Shown: one piece after another, positions 50,383-58,005 of the stretch
How positions within the stretch are numbered: the first letter of the stretch is position 1
Layout of the letters: each line of letters opens with the position of its first letter
Assembly (NCBI GenBank): GCA_031415055.1
Contig: JANOQZ010000038.1
Location: 1-58,005, forward strand
Source of the DNA: JANMOK01 sp031415055
GTDB lineage: Bacteria; Pseudomonadota; Alphaproteobacteria; Rhodobacterales; Rhodobacteraceae
Direction: 5' to 3'
DNA: 58,005 bases
Program-made: the position numbers and the translations under genes
The notes under the pieces: model-generated
What the model was told of the DNA's origin: nothing
What the model saw: the letters and a program-made list of their open reading frames with translations, nothing else
Database searches by the model: none

Positions 50383-51329
50383 CAGCCCCCCTGCTTGCCA
50401 CTTGTCGCGCGGTCAATCAGCATCGCTACGATGATGATGATACCTGTGGCAAGCAATTGGTAGAAGGCTTGAACATTCATCAGGGTCAGGCCGTTGCGCA
50501 GCGCACCAAGAATGATGCAACCAATCAGGGTACCGACAATCGATCCGCGTCCGCCCATCAGCGAGGCACCACCGATGGCCGAAGCGGCAATCGCGTCCAA
50601 CTCCCACAAAGTGCCCATTGTCGGTTCGGCGGCACCTAGACGGCCGACCAGTATCATTGCTGCGACCGATGCCAAAATACCCGAGATTATATAGGCGGCC
50701 ATCTTGGTCAGCGTCACAGGAACCCCGGCGATACGCGCCGCTTCGGGGTTGCCCCCGACGGCCAGGAAATACTCGCCCAATGGAGTCTTATTCAGGATGA
50801 CCCAAGCCAGCAGCGCCAGAACCGCGACGATCACAACCGGGTTGGGAACGCTCAGCAATGTGCCGTTGGTGAGGGCGCGAAAACTATCGGGCAAGCCAAA
50901 AATAGGGGTGCCGCCGGTGTAGATCAGCGCCAGCGCACGATATAAGGATAGTCCGCCCAGAGTGACGATAAAGGGCTGCAATCCGCCCCAAGTGATCAAT
51001 GCGCCGTTGACGAAGCCACAGGCAGCGCCGACCGCTAGCGCACCCAGCATCGCCAACGGAATAGGGACGCCTGCAACCAGCATCGCCGCGCCAAGTACGG
51101 CAGTCAAGGCAGCGACAGGGCCGACCGACAGGTCAATGCCGCCAGAGATGATGACCAAAGTCATTCCAAGGGCGATACAGGCGTTGATCGAGGAATGTTG
51201 CAGCACGTTCAACAGGTTGGGGGCGGTCAGGAATGTGGGGGACAGCGAGGCAAAGACCGTCGAAATAATGATCAACCCGATCAGGGTTCCGGCATCGCGG
51301 AAACGGATGCGTGATAAAAGTTTGCTCAT
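50382..51329 (-). CDS. Sugar ABC transporter permease (RbsC family)
   Basis: 315 residues, eight to ten membrane segments. Motifs ALGMTLVIISGGIDLSVGP and VGGNPEAARIAGVPVTLTK, the latter the ATPase-contacting loop, are those of ribose/xylose/galactoside-type permeases. The ATG at 51329 has GAGG 8 bases upstream; a frame 66 bases longer was rejected. It homodimerises and works with the adjacent ATPase and binding protein. Seven bases separate it from the ATPase gene. Confidence 0.94.
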   Translation of the reverse strand: MSKLLSRIRFRDAGTLIGLIIISTVFASLSPTFLTAPNLLNVLQHSSINACIALGMTLVIISGGIDLSVGPVAALTAVLGAAMLVAGVPIPLAMLGALAVGAACGFVNGALITWGGLQPFIVTLGGLSLYRALALIYTGGTPIFGLPDSFRALTNGTLLSVPNPVVIVAVLALLAWVILNKTPLGEYFLAVGGNPEAARIAGVPVTLTKMAAYIISGILASVAAMILVGRLGAAEPTMGTLWELDAIAASAIGGASLMGGRGSIVGTLIGCIILGALRNGLTLMNVQAFYQLLATGIIIIVAMLIDRATSGKQGG

Positions 51330-51336
51330 GGAAACC

Positions 51337-52815
51337 TCAAGATGACGGAATGGCGTGGCGGGCGATATTGGCTTCGGTGATCTCTGCGCGGCCAAGATCG
51401 GCGGCGATACGACCTTCGCGCATCACCAGCACCCGGTCCGACACGCGGATCACCTCGGGAAGTTCGGAGGACACGACGATCACCGCTTTGCCGTTGCGGG
51501 CCAGCTTTTCGATCAGCTCATAGATTTCCGCTTTGGCACCGACATCGATGCCGCGGGTTGGTTCGTCAAATAGGAAGACATCGGTCTCCGATGCCAGCCA
51601 GCGGCCAATGATCGCCTTTTGCTGGTTGCCGCCGGAAAAGCTGCCAATCGGGCGGCTGACTTCCAAGGGACGAAGCCGGACTTCCTGCATGAGCGCCTCG
51701 GTGCGCGCCTTGAGCTGCCGTTTGCGGATCAGGCCCCAGCGGGTGAATGCGGCCATAGAGGGCAGGCCGACGTTGCTGGCAACGGGTCGATGGCGGATGA
51801 TGCCGTCACGTTTGCGTTCTTCGGGGACCAGACCCAGTCCCGCTTTAATGCGCGCTCGCGGGCTGTTGGGAACGGGTTTGCCACCAATTTCGACGGTGCC
51901 GCTGTCGGCGTGGTCAACGCCTGCAATCAAACGCATCAGTTCGGTGCGCCCCGATCCGACAAGGCCTGCGATACCCAGAACCTCACCCGCGTGCAGTTCA
52001 AAACCTGCATCCAGGACCGCTTTGCCGCGCGACAACCCTGCGACTTTGAGCAGGACCTTGTCGGTGGCAAAGCTGTGGTGAGTGGCATGCGCCAATTCGC
52101 GGCCTACCATGAGTTCGATAACTTGAGCGACGGGCGTTGCCGGGATGGGAACTTGGGCGATCAGTCGACCGTCGCGCAAGATCGTCGCGGTTTTGCAGAC
52201 GCGGAAAACCTCATCCATTTTGTGGGAGACATAAATGATTGAAACGTCATGCGCCGACAGACGGCCAATCAGCGTGACCAGCTTGTCAAACTCGGCAGGG
52301 GTCAGTGACGAGGTTGGTTCGTCCATCGCAATGATTTTTGCGTTCGCCCGCAGTGCCTTGGCGATTTCGACAATCTGCCGTTGCGCAACGCGAAGTGTAC
52401 GTATTGGCGCTGTGACATCTATGCTGGCGTCAAGCGGCGCGAGCAAGCGCTTCGCCTCTGCTTCTTGTCGCCGCCGGTCAACGAAAATGCCTTTGCGCAG
52501 GGCGTTGCCAAGAAAGATATTCTGCGCGACCGTCAGTTCGGGAACCTGTTGCAGTTCCTGATGGATCATCGCAATGCCAGCATTGGTCGCATCGCGGGGC
52601 GATGAGATTGTCACGGGCAGGCCGTCAATTTCGATCTGTCCGGCATTGGCGGATACGACGCCTGACAAAATATTGAGCAGGGTGGATTTGCCGGCGCCAT
52701 TCTCACCCAACAAACCATGAACTTCGCCGGGTTGGACAGTCAAAGTCACCCCGTGCAGCACCTTGGTGTTGCCAAAGGCCTTGTCGACATTGGTCAGGGC
52801 AAGACGCGGTGTCAT
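51337..52815 (-). CDS. Sugar ABC transporter ATP-binding protein (RbsA family)
   Basis: 492 residues with two ATPase halves. The first half has a canonical Walker A GLLGENGAGKSTLLN, signature LRVAQRQIVEIAKAL and Walker B IIAMDEPTSSL. The second has a degenerate Walker A (GIAGLVGSGRTELMRLIAG), a signature FSGGNQQKAIIGRWL and Walker B VFLFDEPTRGID. That asymmetry is typical of RbsA/MglA/XylG. It energises uptake via the adjacent permease. Confidence 0.95.
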   Translation of the reverse strand: MTPRLALTNVDKAFGNTKVLHGVTLTVQPGEVHGLLGENGAGKSTLLNILSGVVSANAGQIEIDGLPVTISSPRDATNAGIAMIHQELQQVPELTVAQNIFLGNALRKGIFVDRRRQEAEAKRLLAPLDASIDVTAPIRTLRVAQRQIVEIAKALRANAKIIAMDEPTSSLTPAEFDKLVTLIGRLSAHDVSIIYVSHKMDEVFRVCKTATILRDGRLIAQVPIPATPVAQVIELMVGRELAHATHHSFATDKVLLKVAGLSRGKAVLDAGFELHAGEVLGIAGLVGSGRTELMRLIAGVDHADSGTVEIGGKPVPNSPRARIKAGLGLVPEERKRDGIIRHRPVASNVGLPSMAAFTRWGLIRKRQLKARTEALMQEVRLRPLEVSRPIGSFSGGNQQKAIIGRWLASETDVFLFDEPTRGIDVGAKAEIYELIEKLARNGKAVIVVSSELPEVIRVSDRVLVMREGRIAADLGRAEITEANIARHAIPSS

Positions 52816-52875
52816 CGGCTGATCCGAAAAAAGGGCGGCCCACCCAGGGAGAGTGTAGGGCAGGCCGCAGGAGTT

Positions 52876-53925
52876 TTACAAGGCGCTCAGAGCAGCACGC
52901 AGGGCGTCCATGTCGCTGGTCGCATAGGACTCGACATTGTCTTTGGTGATCAGCGCCTGCGGTGTGGCCACCACGCGGGGCAGGGCTTGCCCGGCCATCA
53001 GACGTAGCGCTACCTCCATGGCAATCTCGCCGGTGAGAACCGGGAAACTGTCAACGGTGCCGGTCAGATCACCAGCGCGGATCGCGGCGTAAGCGTCCGA
53101 AATACCGTCAGTGCCAAATACGGCAACCTGTTCGGCCTTGCCAGCCGCTTTCACCGCCTCAACTACACCCAAAGCCATGCCGTCGTTGTTGGCATAGAAC
53201 CCAATCAGGTCAGGGTATTGTTGCAGGATCGTGGTCGCGGCGTTGAAGGCTTCTTCGCGGCTCCAGTTGGCGGGAACCGAGGCGACGACTTCGAAATTGC
53301 CTGCTGCGTTGATGGTTTCAGTGAAACCAGCTGTGCGTTGGCCAGCTGCATAAACGCCGGGTTGGCCTTCGATCACCGCGACTTTGCCGCCGTCGGCACG
53401 ATTAGCAATGAACCAATTGGCGACGTTGACGCCGTTACCTTTTTGCACGTTGCCGACATAATGCTCGGCTGAGGGGATCACGGCGTCGTTGACGTTCAAC
53501 ACCGGAATTCCAGCAGCTTTGGCTTTTTCCACCGCAGGAATTAGGTTGGCGTCGGATTGCGGCGAGAACAGCAACGCGTTGAAGCCTTGGTTGATCAGGT
53601 CTTCGGCAATGGAAAGCTGACCAAGTTGGTCGCCTTCGTTGGCGGCGGCTTGGTAAACCATCGTGATGCCGAGTTTGTCGGCCACGTTTTGGTAGCCTTC
53701 ACCCAGCGAGCGCCAGTATTCATTGGTCAGCGTTTTGGACACACCGCCGATTTTTGTACCGGCTGCAGGTGCCACAAGGGCACCGAATTTGGCATCCAGT
53801 TCAGACCAGTCCATCCGGTCCGCTTCGCTGTCAGAATTGAGCGGCGCAAGGTCTTGCGCTTGCGCAAAATTGATCGTTAGCGCCAGTGTTGCGGCCACCA
53901 AGCCGCCCTTCAGTAGATGTTGCAT
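52876..53925 (-). CDS. Sugar ABC transporter substrate-binding protein (Peripla_BP_4 type)
   Basis: 349 residues with a signal peptide (cleavage after AQA, about residue 23). The mature protein shows the ribose/galactose-binding type-1 periplasmic fold: KTLTNEYWRSLGEGYQNVAD, LLFSPQSDANLIPAVEKAKA, NVNDAVIPSAEHYVGN and FYANNDGMALGVVEAVKAAG. The ligand is unknown. The gene lies directly upstream of the ATPase gene, with a 60-base spacer, and 43 bases after the isomerase stop. Confidence 0.93.
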   Translation of the reverse strand: MQHLLKGGLVAATLALTINFAQAQDLAPLNSDSEADRMDWSELDAKFGALVAPAAGTKIGGVSKTLTNEYWRSLGEGYQNVADKLGITMVYQAAANEGDQLGQLSIAEDLINQGFNALLFSPQSDANLIPAVEKAKAAGIPVLNVNDAVIPSAEHYVGNVQKGNGVNVANWFIANRADGGKVAVIEGQPGVYAAGQRTAGFTETINAAGNFEVVASVPANWSREEAFNAATTILQQYPDLIGFYANNDGMALGVVEAVKAAGKAEQVAVFGTDGISDAYAAIRAGDLTGTVDSFPVLTGEIAMEVALRLMAGQALPRVVATPQALITKDNVESYATSDMDALRAALSAL

Positions 53926-53968
53926 GTTTTCCTCCCATTACAACACAGTTGTTAATTCCTTCGTAAAG

Positions 53969-54964
53969 TCAGTCTGCAGTAACCCTAGATGCCAGTGCTG
54001 CTTGTACGATCTCTAACGCCAATACCGGGTCTTGTTTCGCTTGCGCCTCGGCAAGGCGGTTGTCTTTGTCCAGTCGGTCAACGGCGGCCAACATTCGTTT
54101 GACCGTGCGGATGTTCGCGGCGCATTCGGCAACCGGATCGACGCCAGACGCATCGGGAAACGTGTCAAAGTAGATTGCCCCGTCAAATCCACCGCGCTTG
54201 ACTTCGCGCAACAATTCCAACGTCGCCTGTGCATGGACCGCACCCACCATCAGACCATCGTCGCGCTTGGCGTAGCCGTCATTCAGATGCAGGCCCAGTA
54301 ATTTGCTGCGGCGTTGGATCAGGGCTGCGGCAAAGGCGGGCTGTTCATCAGCGTAAAGCGAATGGGCAAAGTCGATGGTGACGCCCAGATTGGCGGCGCC
54401 CACTTCGTCAATTGCCAGCAATGTGGTAGCGGCATCCTTGAGAATGGCATAGGAACGCGGTTCATTTGGCTTGTATTCAATGCTGATCAGGCAGTCAGGG
54501 TCATGCGCGGCGACTTCGGTGATTCCTTCGATTTCCGCCGCCCATAGGGCCGCGTAGTCGCATTGAAATGCGTAGTCATAGCCGTCCTGACCCAGCCACA
54601 GCGTCATCATTGGCGCACCCATGGCCCGCGCCGCGTCGATGCCGCGTTTGGTCAAATCAATGGCCTCGCGCCGCACTGCTGCATCTGGATTGGTGAAAGC
54701 GCCGCGCTTGTAGGCTGGGTTGGTGTAATAGCGCATTGCCAGCCCGCTGACCTCCAGGCCGTTGTCACGCACGACTTGCGCAACTTGCAGCGGGTTGTCG
54801 GCGATATGATCGGGATAGTTGAGGTCGAGTTCGCTGAGCCCTTCAACTGTCGCGGCGCGGGCGACAAGTTGTGCGAGCGCGGGCTTACCCGTCAGATTGG
54901 GCCAATAGTCAGTAGCGCCCGAGGCGAAGGAATTTATCCGAGTGGCGAAGCGGGTTCCGAGCAT
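53969..54964 (-). CDS. Sugar phosphate isomerase/epimerase (xylose-isomerase-like TIM barrel)
   Basis: 331 residues of the AP_endonuc_2/TIM-barrel isomerase superfamily. Metal-ligand type stretches are LISIEYKPNEPRSYAI, GVTIDFAHSLYADEQ and LGLHLNDGYAKRDDG, with later FDGAIYFDTFPDASG. It is likely a ketose 3-epimerase or aldose isomerase acting on the transported sugar. GGAG stands 5 bases before the ATG at 54964; a frame 48 bases longer was rejected. A 77-base gap separates it from the FucU/RbsD gene. Confidence 0.86.
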   Translation of the reverse strand: MLGTRFATRINSFASGATDYWPNLTGKPALAQLVARAATVEGLSELDLNYPDHIADNPLQVAQVVRDNGLEVSGLAMRYYTNPAYKRGAFTNPDAAVRREAIDLTKRGIDAARAMGAPMMTLWLGQDGYDYAFQCDYAALWAAEIEGITEVAAHDPDCLISIEYKPNEPRSYAILKDAATTLLAIDEVGAANLGVTIDFAHSLYADEQPAFAAALIQRRSKLLGLHLNDGYAKRDDGLMVGAVHAQATLELLREVKRGGFDGAIYFDTFPDASGVDPVAECAANIRTVKRMLAAVDRLDKDNRLAEAQAKQDPVLALEIVQAALASRVTAD

Positions 54965-55041
54965 AGGATTCTCCAGAACTTTATAAATTCCAGAAAAGTT
55001 ATGAAGTTGCAAGTAGGAAAATGCGCCCGCTGTAGTACGGT

Positions 55042-55503
55042 TCAGATGATAAGCGGTGGTAAGTTCACAACGCCTTTTTTCAAGATGAAGCAGCCATAGG
55101 GTCCGCTGTCGGAAGTGCGGATGACACAGAACGCGCGGGCCGCCGCTTGGTAAAAAGCAAACCGTTCGAGTCTTTGCATCGGCACCTCGCGCCCCTCGGC
55201 GGCGTCAATTGCCTTTTGCATGCGATCAAAGATTGGCACGTGGGCGGCAGGATCGCCGACGACCTCCATCCGAGTCACAGGAGCTTCGACAAATGTATCC
55301 AGCGGCATTAGCGCCAGAATCGCTCGGGTGGCTTCTGGGATGTCGCAGCCGCCAAGGTCTAGCACGCGGCCCAAAGTCGTGCTTGCTGCAATCGTCGCCG
55401 CCGGATGATTGACGTCACAAATCAGCAAATCATCCCCATGTCCCATCCGCATCAAGGCATGCAGGACATCGGCTGTCAGTCGCTGGTCTATGCCTTTTAG
55501 CAT
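55042..55503 (-). CDS. RbsD/FucU-family sugar mutarotase
   Basis: 153 residues. Family N-terminus MLKGIDQRLTADVLHALMRM then GHGDDLLICDVNHPA, with the catalytic His. C-terminal FAFYQAAARAFCVIRTSD and YGCFILKKGVV match FucU more than RbsD. It speeds interconversion of sugar anomers before kinase or isomerase action. It starts 26 bases after the glpD stop, the first sugar gene downstream of the glycerol genes. Confidence 0.92.
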   Translation of the reverse strand: MLKGIDQRLTADVLHALMRMGHGDDLLICDVNHPAATIAASTTLGRVLDLGGCDIPEATRAILALMPLDTFVEAPVTRMEVVGDPAAHVPIFDRMQKAIDAAEGREVPMQRLERFAFYQAAARAFCVIRTSDSGPYGCFILKKGVVNLPPLII

Positions 55504-55529
55504 TTTTTCATTGGTCCCGCATTGATGAA

Positions 55530-57044
55530 TCAGACATGCTTCGTCGAATCAATCCAATCCTGCAAGACTTGCGCTTGGTCAGCGTCCAGGCGCAAACCGA
55601 TCTTTGATCTACGCCACAGAACGTCGGCGGCGGAGTGGGCGAATTCGTGCGTGCGCAGCCATGTGACTTCGCGCTCGGTCAGGTTCCAGCCGAAGTTCTG
55701 GCCAAGATCAGCGGTGGATTTTGCATCGGCCAACAATTCAAACGCCTGCGTGCCATAAGCGCGGACCAAACGTTTGGCCCATTTTTCGTCAAGGAATGGA
55801 TGTTTTTGGCGCAATTTGACGATCAGGTCGGCCACACCATCCACCGCAAAGTCGCCACCGGGTAACGGGGCACCGGCCGTCCAAACCTGCCCCATGTCGG
55901 GGAACCAGGGGCGCAATTTGGCCAAGGCGGCTTCGGCCAATTTGCGATATGTCGTGATTTTGCCACCAAAAACGTTGAGCAGTGGTGCACCTGCTTCAAC
56001 TTCCACTTTCAAGACATAATCGCGCGTCGCGGCGGTGGCGGATGTGGCGCCATCATCATAAAGCGGGCGGACGCCGGAATAGGACCAAACAACATCGGCA
56101 GCGGTGACCGGGTTTTTGAAATATTCCGAAGCGGCTTTGCAGAGATAGTCTTTCTCGGCATCGGTGCAGACGGGCGAACCCGGGTCGCCGTGGTGGTCGA
56201 GATCGGTGGTGCCGATTAAAGTGAAGTCAGTTTCATAAGGAATGGCGAAGATGATGCGCCCGTCGGATTGTTGGAAGAAATAGGGGCGGTCGTGATCAAA
56301 TAGTTTGCGAGTGACGATGTGCGAACCGCGCACAAGGCGGGTGCGGTCGCTCGAATTCTGTCGCAACTTGTTGCGGAAAATGTCTTCGACCCACGGACCG
56401 CCAGCGTTGACCAAGCAGCGTGCTTGGACCACGTATGTTGCATGCGTGACCTCGTTGCGCAGGGTCACCTGCCAAATACCGTTGAGGCGTCCTGCCGTCT
56501 GGCACGAGGTTTGGGTGAGGATGACCGCGCCTTTATCCGCTGCATCGCGGGCATTCAAGGCGACAAGGCGCGAATCCTCGACCCAACAATCGGAATATTC
56601 AAACGCGGTCGTGAAGCGGTCTTGTAGCGGTCGTCCCGCCGAGTCCTTGCGCAAGTCAAGCGTACGCGTCGGCGGCAAGATTATGCGACCACCCATGTGG
56701 TCATAGATGAACAGGCCCAATCGCAATAGCCATTTCGGACGCAAGCCCGAATGGTGCGGCAGCACGAATCGCAATGGCCAAGAGATATGCGGCATGGCGC
56801 GAAGCAGCACCTCGCGCTCTTTCAGCGCCTCGCGCACCAAACGGAATTCGTAATATTCAAGGTATCGCAATCCGCCGTGGAACAGTTTGGTTGATGCCGA
56901 CGATGTTGCCTGCGCTAGGTCACCTTTCTCGCACAGCAGCACTTTCAAACCACGACCAGACGCATCGCGCGCGATGCCGCAGCCGTTGATGCCGCCACCG
57001 ATAATAACCAGATCGTAGACGATGTCAGGCGATGCGGCGTTCAT
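55530..57044 (-). CDS. glpD: Glycerol-3-phosphate dehydrogenase (GlpD)
   Basis: 504 residues, FAD-dependent, membrane-associated respiratory enzyme oxidising glycerol-3-phosphate to dihydroxyacetone phosphate. FAD motif DLVIIGGGINGCGIARDASG (about 11-30), SSASTKLFHGGLRYLEYYEF, VNAGGPWVEDI, GTTDLDHHGDP and NVFGGKITTYRKLAE all present, with the C-terminal DAO_C domain. The ATG at 57044 fits the family; the longer frame is antisense-like. It overlaps the end of glpR by 20 bases, coupling the two. Confidence 0.95.
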   Translation of the reverse strand: MNAASPDIVYDLVIIGGGINGCGIARDASGRGLKVLLCEKGDLAQATSSASTKLFHGGLRYLEYYEFRLVREALKEREVLLRAMPHISWPLRFVLPHHSGLRPKWLLRLGLFIYDHMGGRIILPPTRTLDLRKDSAGRPLQDRFTTAFEYSDCWVEDSRLVALNARDAADKGAVILTQTSCQTAGRLNGIWQVTLRNEVTHATYVVQARCLVNAGGPWVEDIFRNKLRQNSSDRTRLVRGSHIVTRKLFDHDRPYFFQQSDGRIIFAIPYETDFTLIGTTDLDHHGDPGSPVCTDAEKDYLCKAASEYFKNPVTAADVVWSYSGVRPLYDDGATSATAATRDYVLKVEVEAGAPLLNVFGGKITTYRKLAEAALAKLRPWFPDMGQVWTAGAPLPGGDFAVDGVADLIVKLRQKHPFLDEKWAKRLVRAYGTQAFELLADAKSTADLGQNFGWNLTEREVTWLRTHEFAHSAADVLWRRSKIGLRLDADQAQVLQDWIDSTKHV

Positions 57045-57810
57045 CTTGCGTCTCTGTCGATAGAATTGAGGTGCCACCCTTTTCACAGGCTGCTTGGAAT
57101 TCGCGCGAGGGCATGCGGTCGGTGACGAAATAGTCAATTTCCGAGATGTCGCAGACACGGACGGGGGCGGTACGCTCAAATTTCTGGCTGTCGCAGACCA
57201 ATATTCGGGTGCGGGCGTTGCGCAATATAGCGCGGGCGACCGAGACTTCGCGCAGGTCGAAATCCAGCACCGCGCCGTCATCGTCCATCGCCGAGGCACC
57301 GATGATGGCGAAATCAACTTTGAAGCGCGAGATGAACTCGACCGCAGCATCGCCGACAATCGCGCCGTCGCTTTGTCGCACGGTGCCGCCAGCAAGGATC
57401 AGTTCTTTTGAGGCCGAGCCGCTGAGGGAATTGATAATGTTGACGTTGTTGGAAATGACCACCAGATCGGAATGTCCCGACAAGGCACGGGCGACCTGTT
57501 CCGTCGTGGTGCCGATGTTGAGCATGATTGAGCAGTTGTTGGGAATCAGCGTCGCGGCAAGTCGGCCGATGAGTTGTTTTTCGCTGCTGGCCATTTGGCG
57601 GCGTTCTTCATAGGCGACATTGGCAATTGAGGCACGCGGCATGGCGCCGCCGTGCACCCGCGAAGCAAGCCCGCGCTGCGCCAGCTCATTCAAATCTTTG
57701 CGAATTGTCTGGGTTGAGACGTCAAATTGCGCGGCAAGATCATCCACGCCAACTTGGCCGGACTTCTTGATCAGCGATAAAATGTCGTTCTGCCGAGGAG
57801 TCAGCGCCAT
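57025..57810 (-). CDS. glpR: DeoR-family regulator of glycerol-3-phosphate use (GlpR-like)
   Basis: 261 residues: N-terminal DeoR helix-turn-helix (LTPRQNDILSLIKKSGQVGV then FDVSTQTIRKDLNELAQRGL, with VHGGA following), and a C-terminal ISOCOT-type sensor (MLNIGTTTEQVARAL, LAGGTVRQSDGAIVGDAA and FAIIGASAMDDDGAVLDFD). Adjacency to glpD supports GlpR. The ATG at 57810 is chosen; a TTG 12 bases upstream is possible. Its stop lies 20 bases inside glpD. A divergent gene begins at 57975. Confidence 0.9.
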   Translation of the reverse strand: MALTPRQNDILSLIKKSGQVGVDDLAAQFDVSTQTIRKDLNELAQRGLASRVHGGAMPRASIANVAYEERRQMASSEKQLIGRLAATLIPNNCSIMLNIGTTTEQVARALSGHSDLVVISNNVNIINSLSGSASKELILAGGTVRQSDGAIVGDAAVEFISRFKVDFAIIGASAMDDDGAVLDFDLREVSVARAILRNARTRILVCDSQKFERTAPVRVCDISEIDYFVTDRMPSREFQAACEKGGTSILSTETQDERRIA

Positions 57811-57869
57811 TTCACTTTGCAATCATCTTGGACTCGCATTCGGGCGAACATGACCGATCACGGGCATAA

Positions 57870-57895
57870 TGAAAAGTAAATAGTTTCACTTGACA
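57870..57895. promoter_or_regulatory. Candidate operator in the divergent glpR spacer
   Basis: TGAAA (57870-57874) and TTTCA (57884-57888) form an inverted repeat with a 9-base centre, next to a consensus -35 TTGACA (57890-57895) reading plus. It is a plausible site for GlpR, but no good -10 follows at normal spacing. Binding is inference. Confidence 0.35.
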
Positions 57896-57974
57896 CGCGA
57901 ATGCGCTCATACGAAAGCTAATGAATTCGCGGCTAACGCGAAGGCAAGTAAGATTCGACAAGGGAGGACGAACA

Positions 57975-58005
57975 ATGCGTAAGCACTTGTTGTCTGCTGC
58001 CGCCA
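57975..58005 (+). CDS. Start of a secreted protein, cut by the window end
   Basis: Only 10 codons are visible, MRKHLLSAAA, the beginning of a signal peptide. AGGGAGGA stands 9 bases before the ATG. Divergent from glpR, by comparison with alphaproteobacterial glycerol loci, it may be the binding protein of a glycerol or glycerol-3-phosphate ABC transporter (GlpV/UgpB type), which is inference. Confidence 0.6.
   Translation, partial: MRKHLLSAAA

Noticed and set aside
57890..57920. Full promoter from TTGACA at 57890 for the last gene
   Set aside because: No -10 box at 16-18 base spacing, so only the candidate operator was kept.
1..58005. CRISPR array, prophage or insertion sequence
   Set aside because: No regularly spaced direct repeats, integrase, transposase or phage structural gene was seen on either strand.

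Overview
The window reads as a chromosomal segment of an alphaproteobacterium of the Rhodobacterales (Rhodobacteraceae/roseobacter type). The support is: an iscR-nifS-sufBCDS operon with membrane-protein genes inserted in the rhodobacteral manner; Mg-type HemB; GapR (DUF2312); a DUF6324-like small protein; an alphaproteobacterial LexA box (GTTC-N7-GTTC) in front of mmcB; a tRNA-His whose gene lacks the usual extra 5' G; and a TctCBA transporter. This taxonomic call is an inference from gene content and family resemblance. No rRNA operon, CRISPR array, phage or intact insertion sequence is visible.

Layout. 1-8633: plus-strand Fe-S cluster assembly operon (Rrf2 regulator, class-I cysteine desulfurase, sufB, small membrane protein, sufC, sufD, three YIP1-type membrane proteins, sufS). 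8635-18521: housekeeping genes on both strands (penicillin-acylase-family Ntn hydrolase, beta-hydroxyacid dehydrogenase, rpe, YSC84-type lipoprotein, hemB, membrane protein, mfd). 18541-21517: accessory patch (AAA+ ATPase with a palindromic promoter, XRE-cupin regulator, SDR, and a fossil of a second XRE-cupin gene). 21776-24619: metal island (cupredoxin, AqpS-like channel, ArsC, MerR regulator, CDF exporter with a textbook MerR promoter). 24632-31274: bdhA, a probable small RNA, a YejA-type peptide-binding protein, a hairpin-rich repeat, a LysE exporter, a DUF502 protein, the psuKG pseudouridine pair and SOS-controlled mmcB. 31310-34873: AT-rich structured spacer, a DUF6324-like gene, tRNA-His, a class-III aminotransferase, a lipid A acyltransferase, and infC with a non-AUG start. 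35156-40844: alanine-rich anchored protein, tctCBA, a 52-aa DUF1127-like protein, thrS. 40981-45814: two alpha/beta hydrolases and two tandem sulfotransferases read as one unit, facing an LLM oxidoreductase. 45932-48612: gapR, an orphan iron-type ABC permease, beta-carbonic anhydrase, tRNA-Thr. 48640-57810: a minus-strand catabolic block (glpR, glpD, fucU/rbsD, TIM-barrel isomerase, ribose-type ABC transporter, RpiR regulator, ribokinase). A divergent secreted protein is cut by the window end.

The strongest leads for something not fully described are: (i) four membrane proteins built into the suf operon, plus a further membrane protein at 14482-15048 of a family I recall being linked to SufBCD; (ii) a ~76-nt minus-strand small RNA at 25512-25587 with a near-consensus promoter and terminator; (iii) the AT-rich 31339-31426 element with mutually exclusive long inverted repeats; and (iv) the hydrolase-hydrolase-sulfotransferase-sulfotransferase cluster. 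Several start sites were moved from the longest open frame on ribosome-site, overlap or family grounds, notably infC (ATC start) and mmcB (start downstream of its SOS box).
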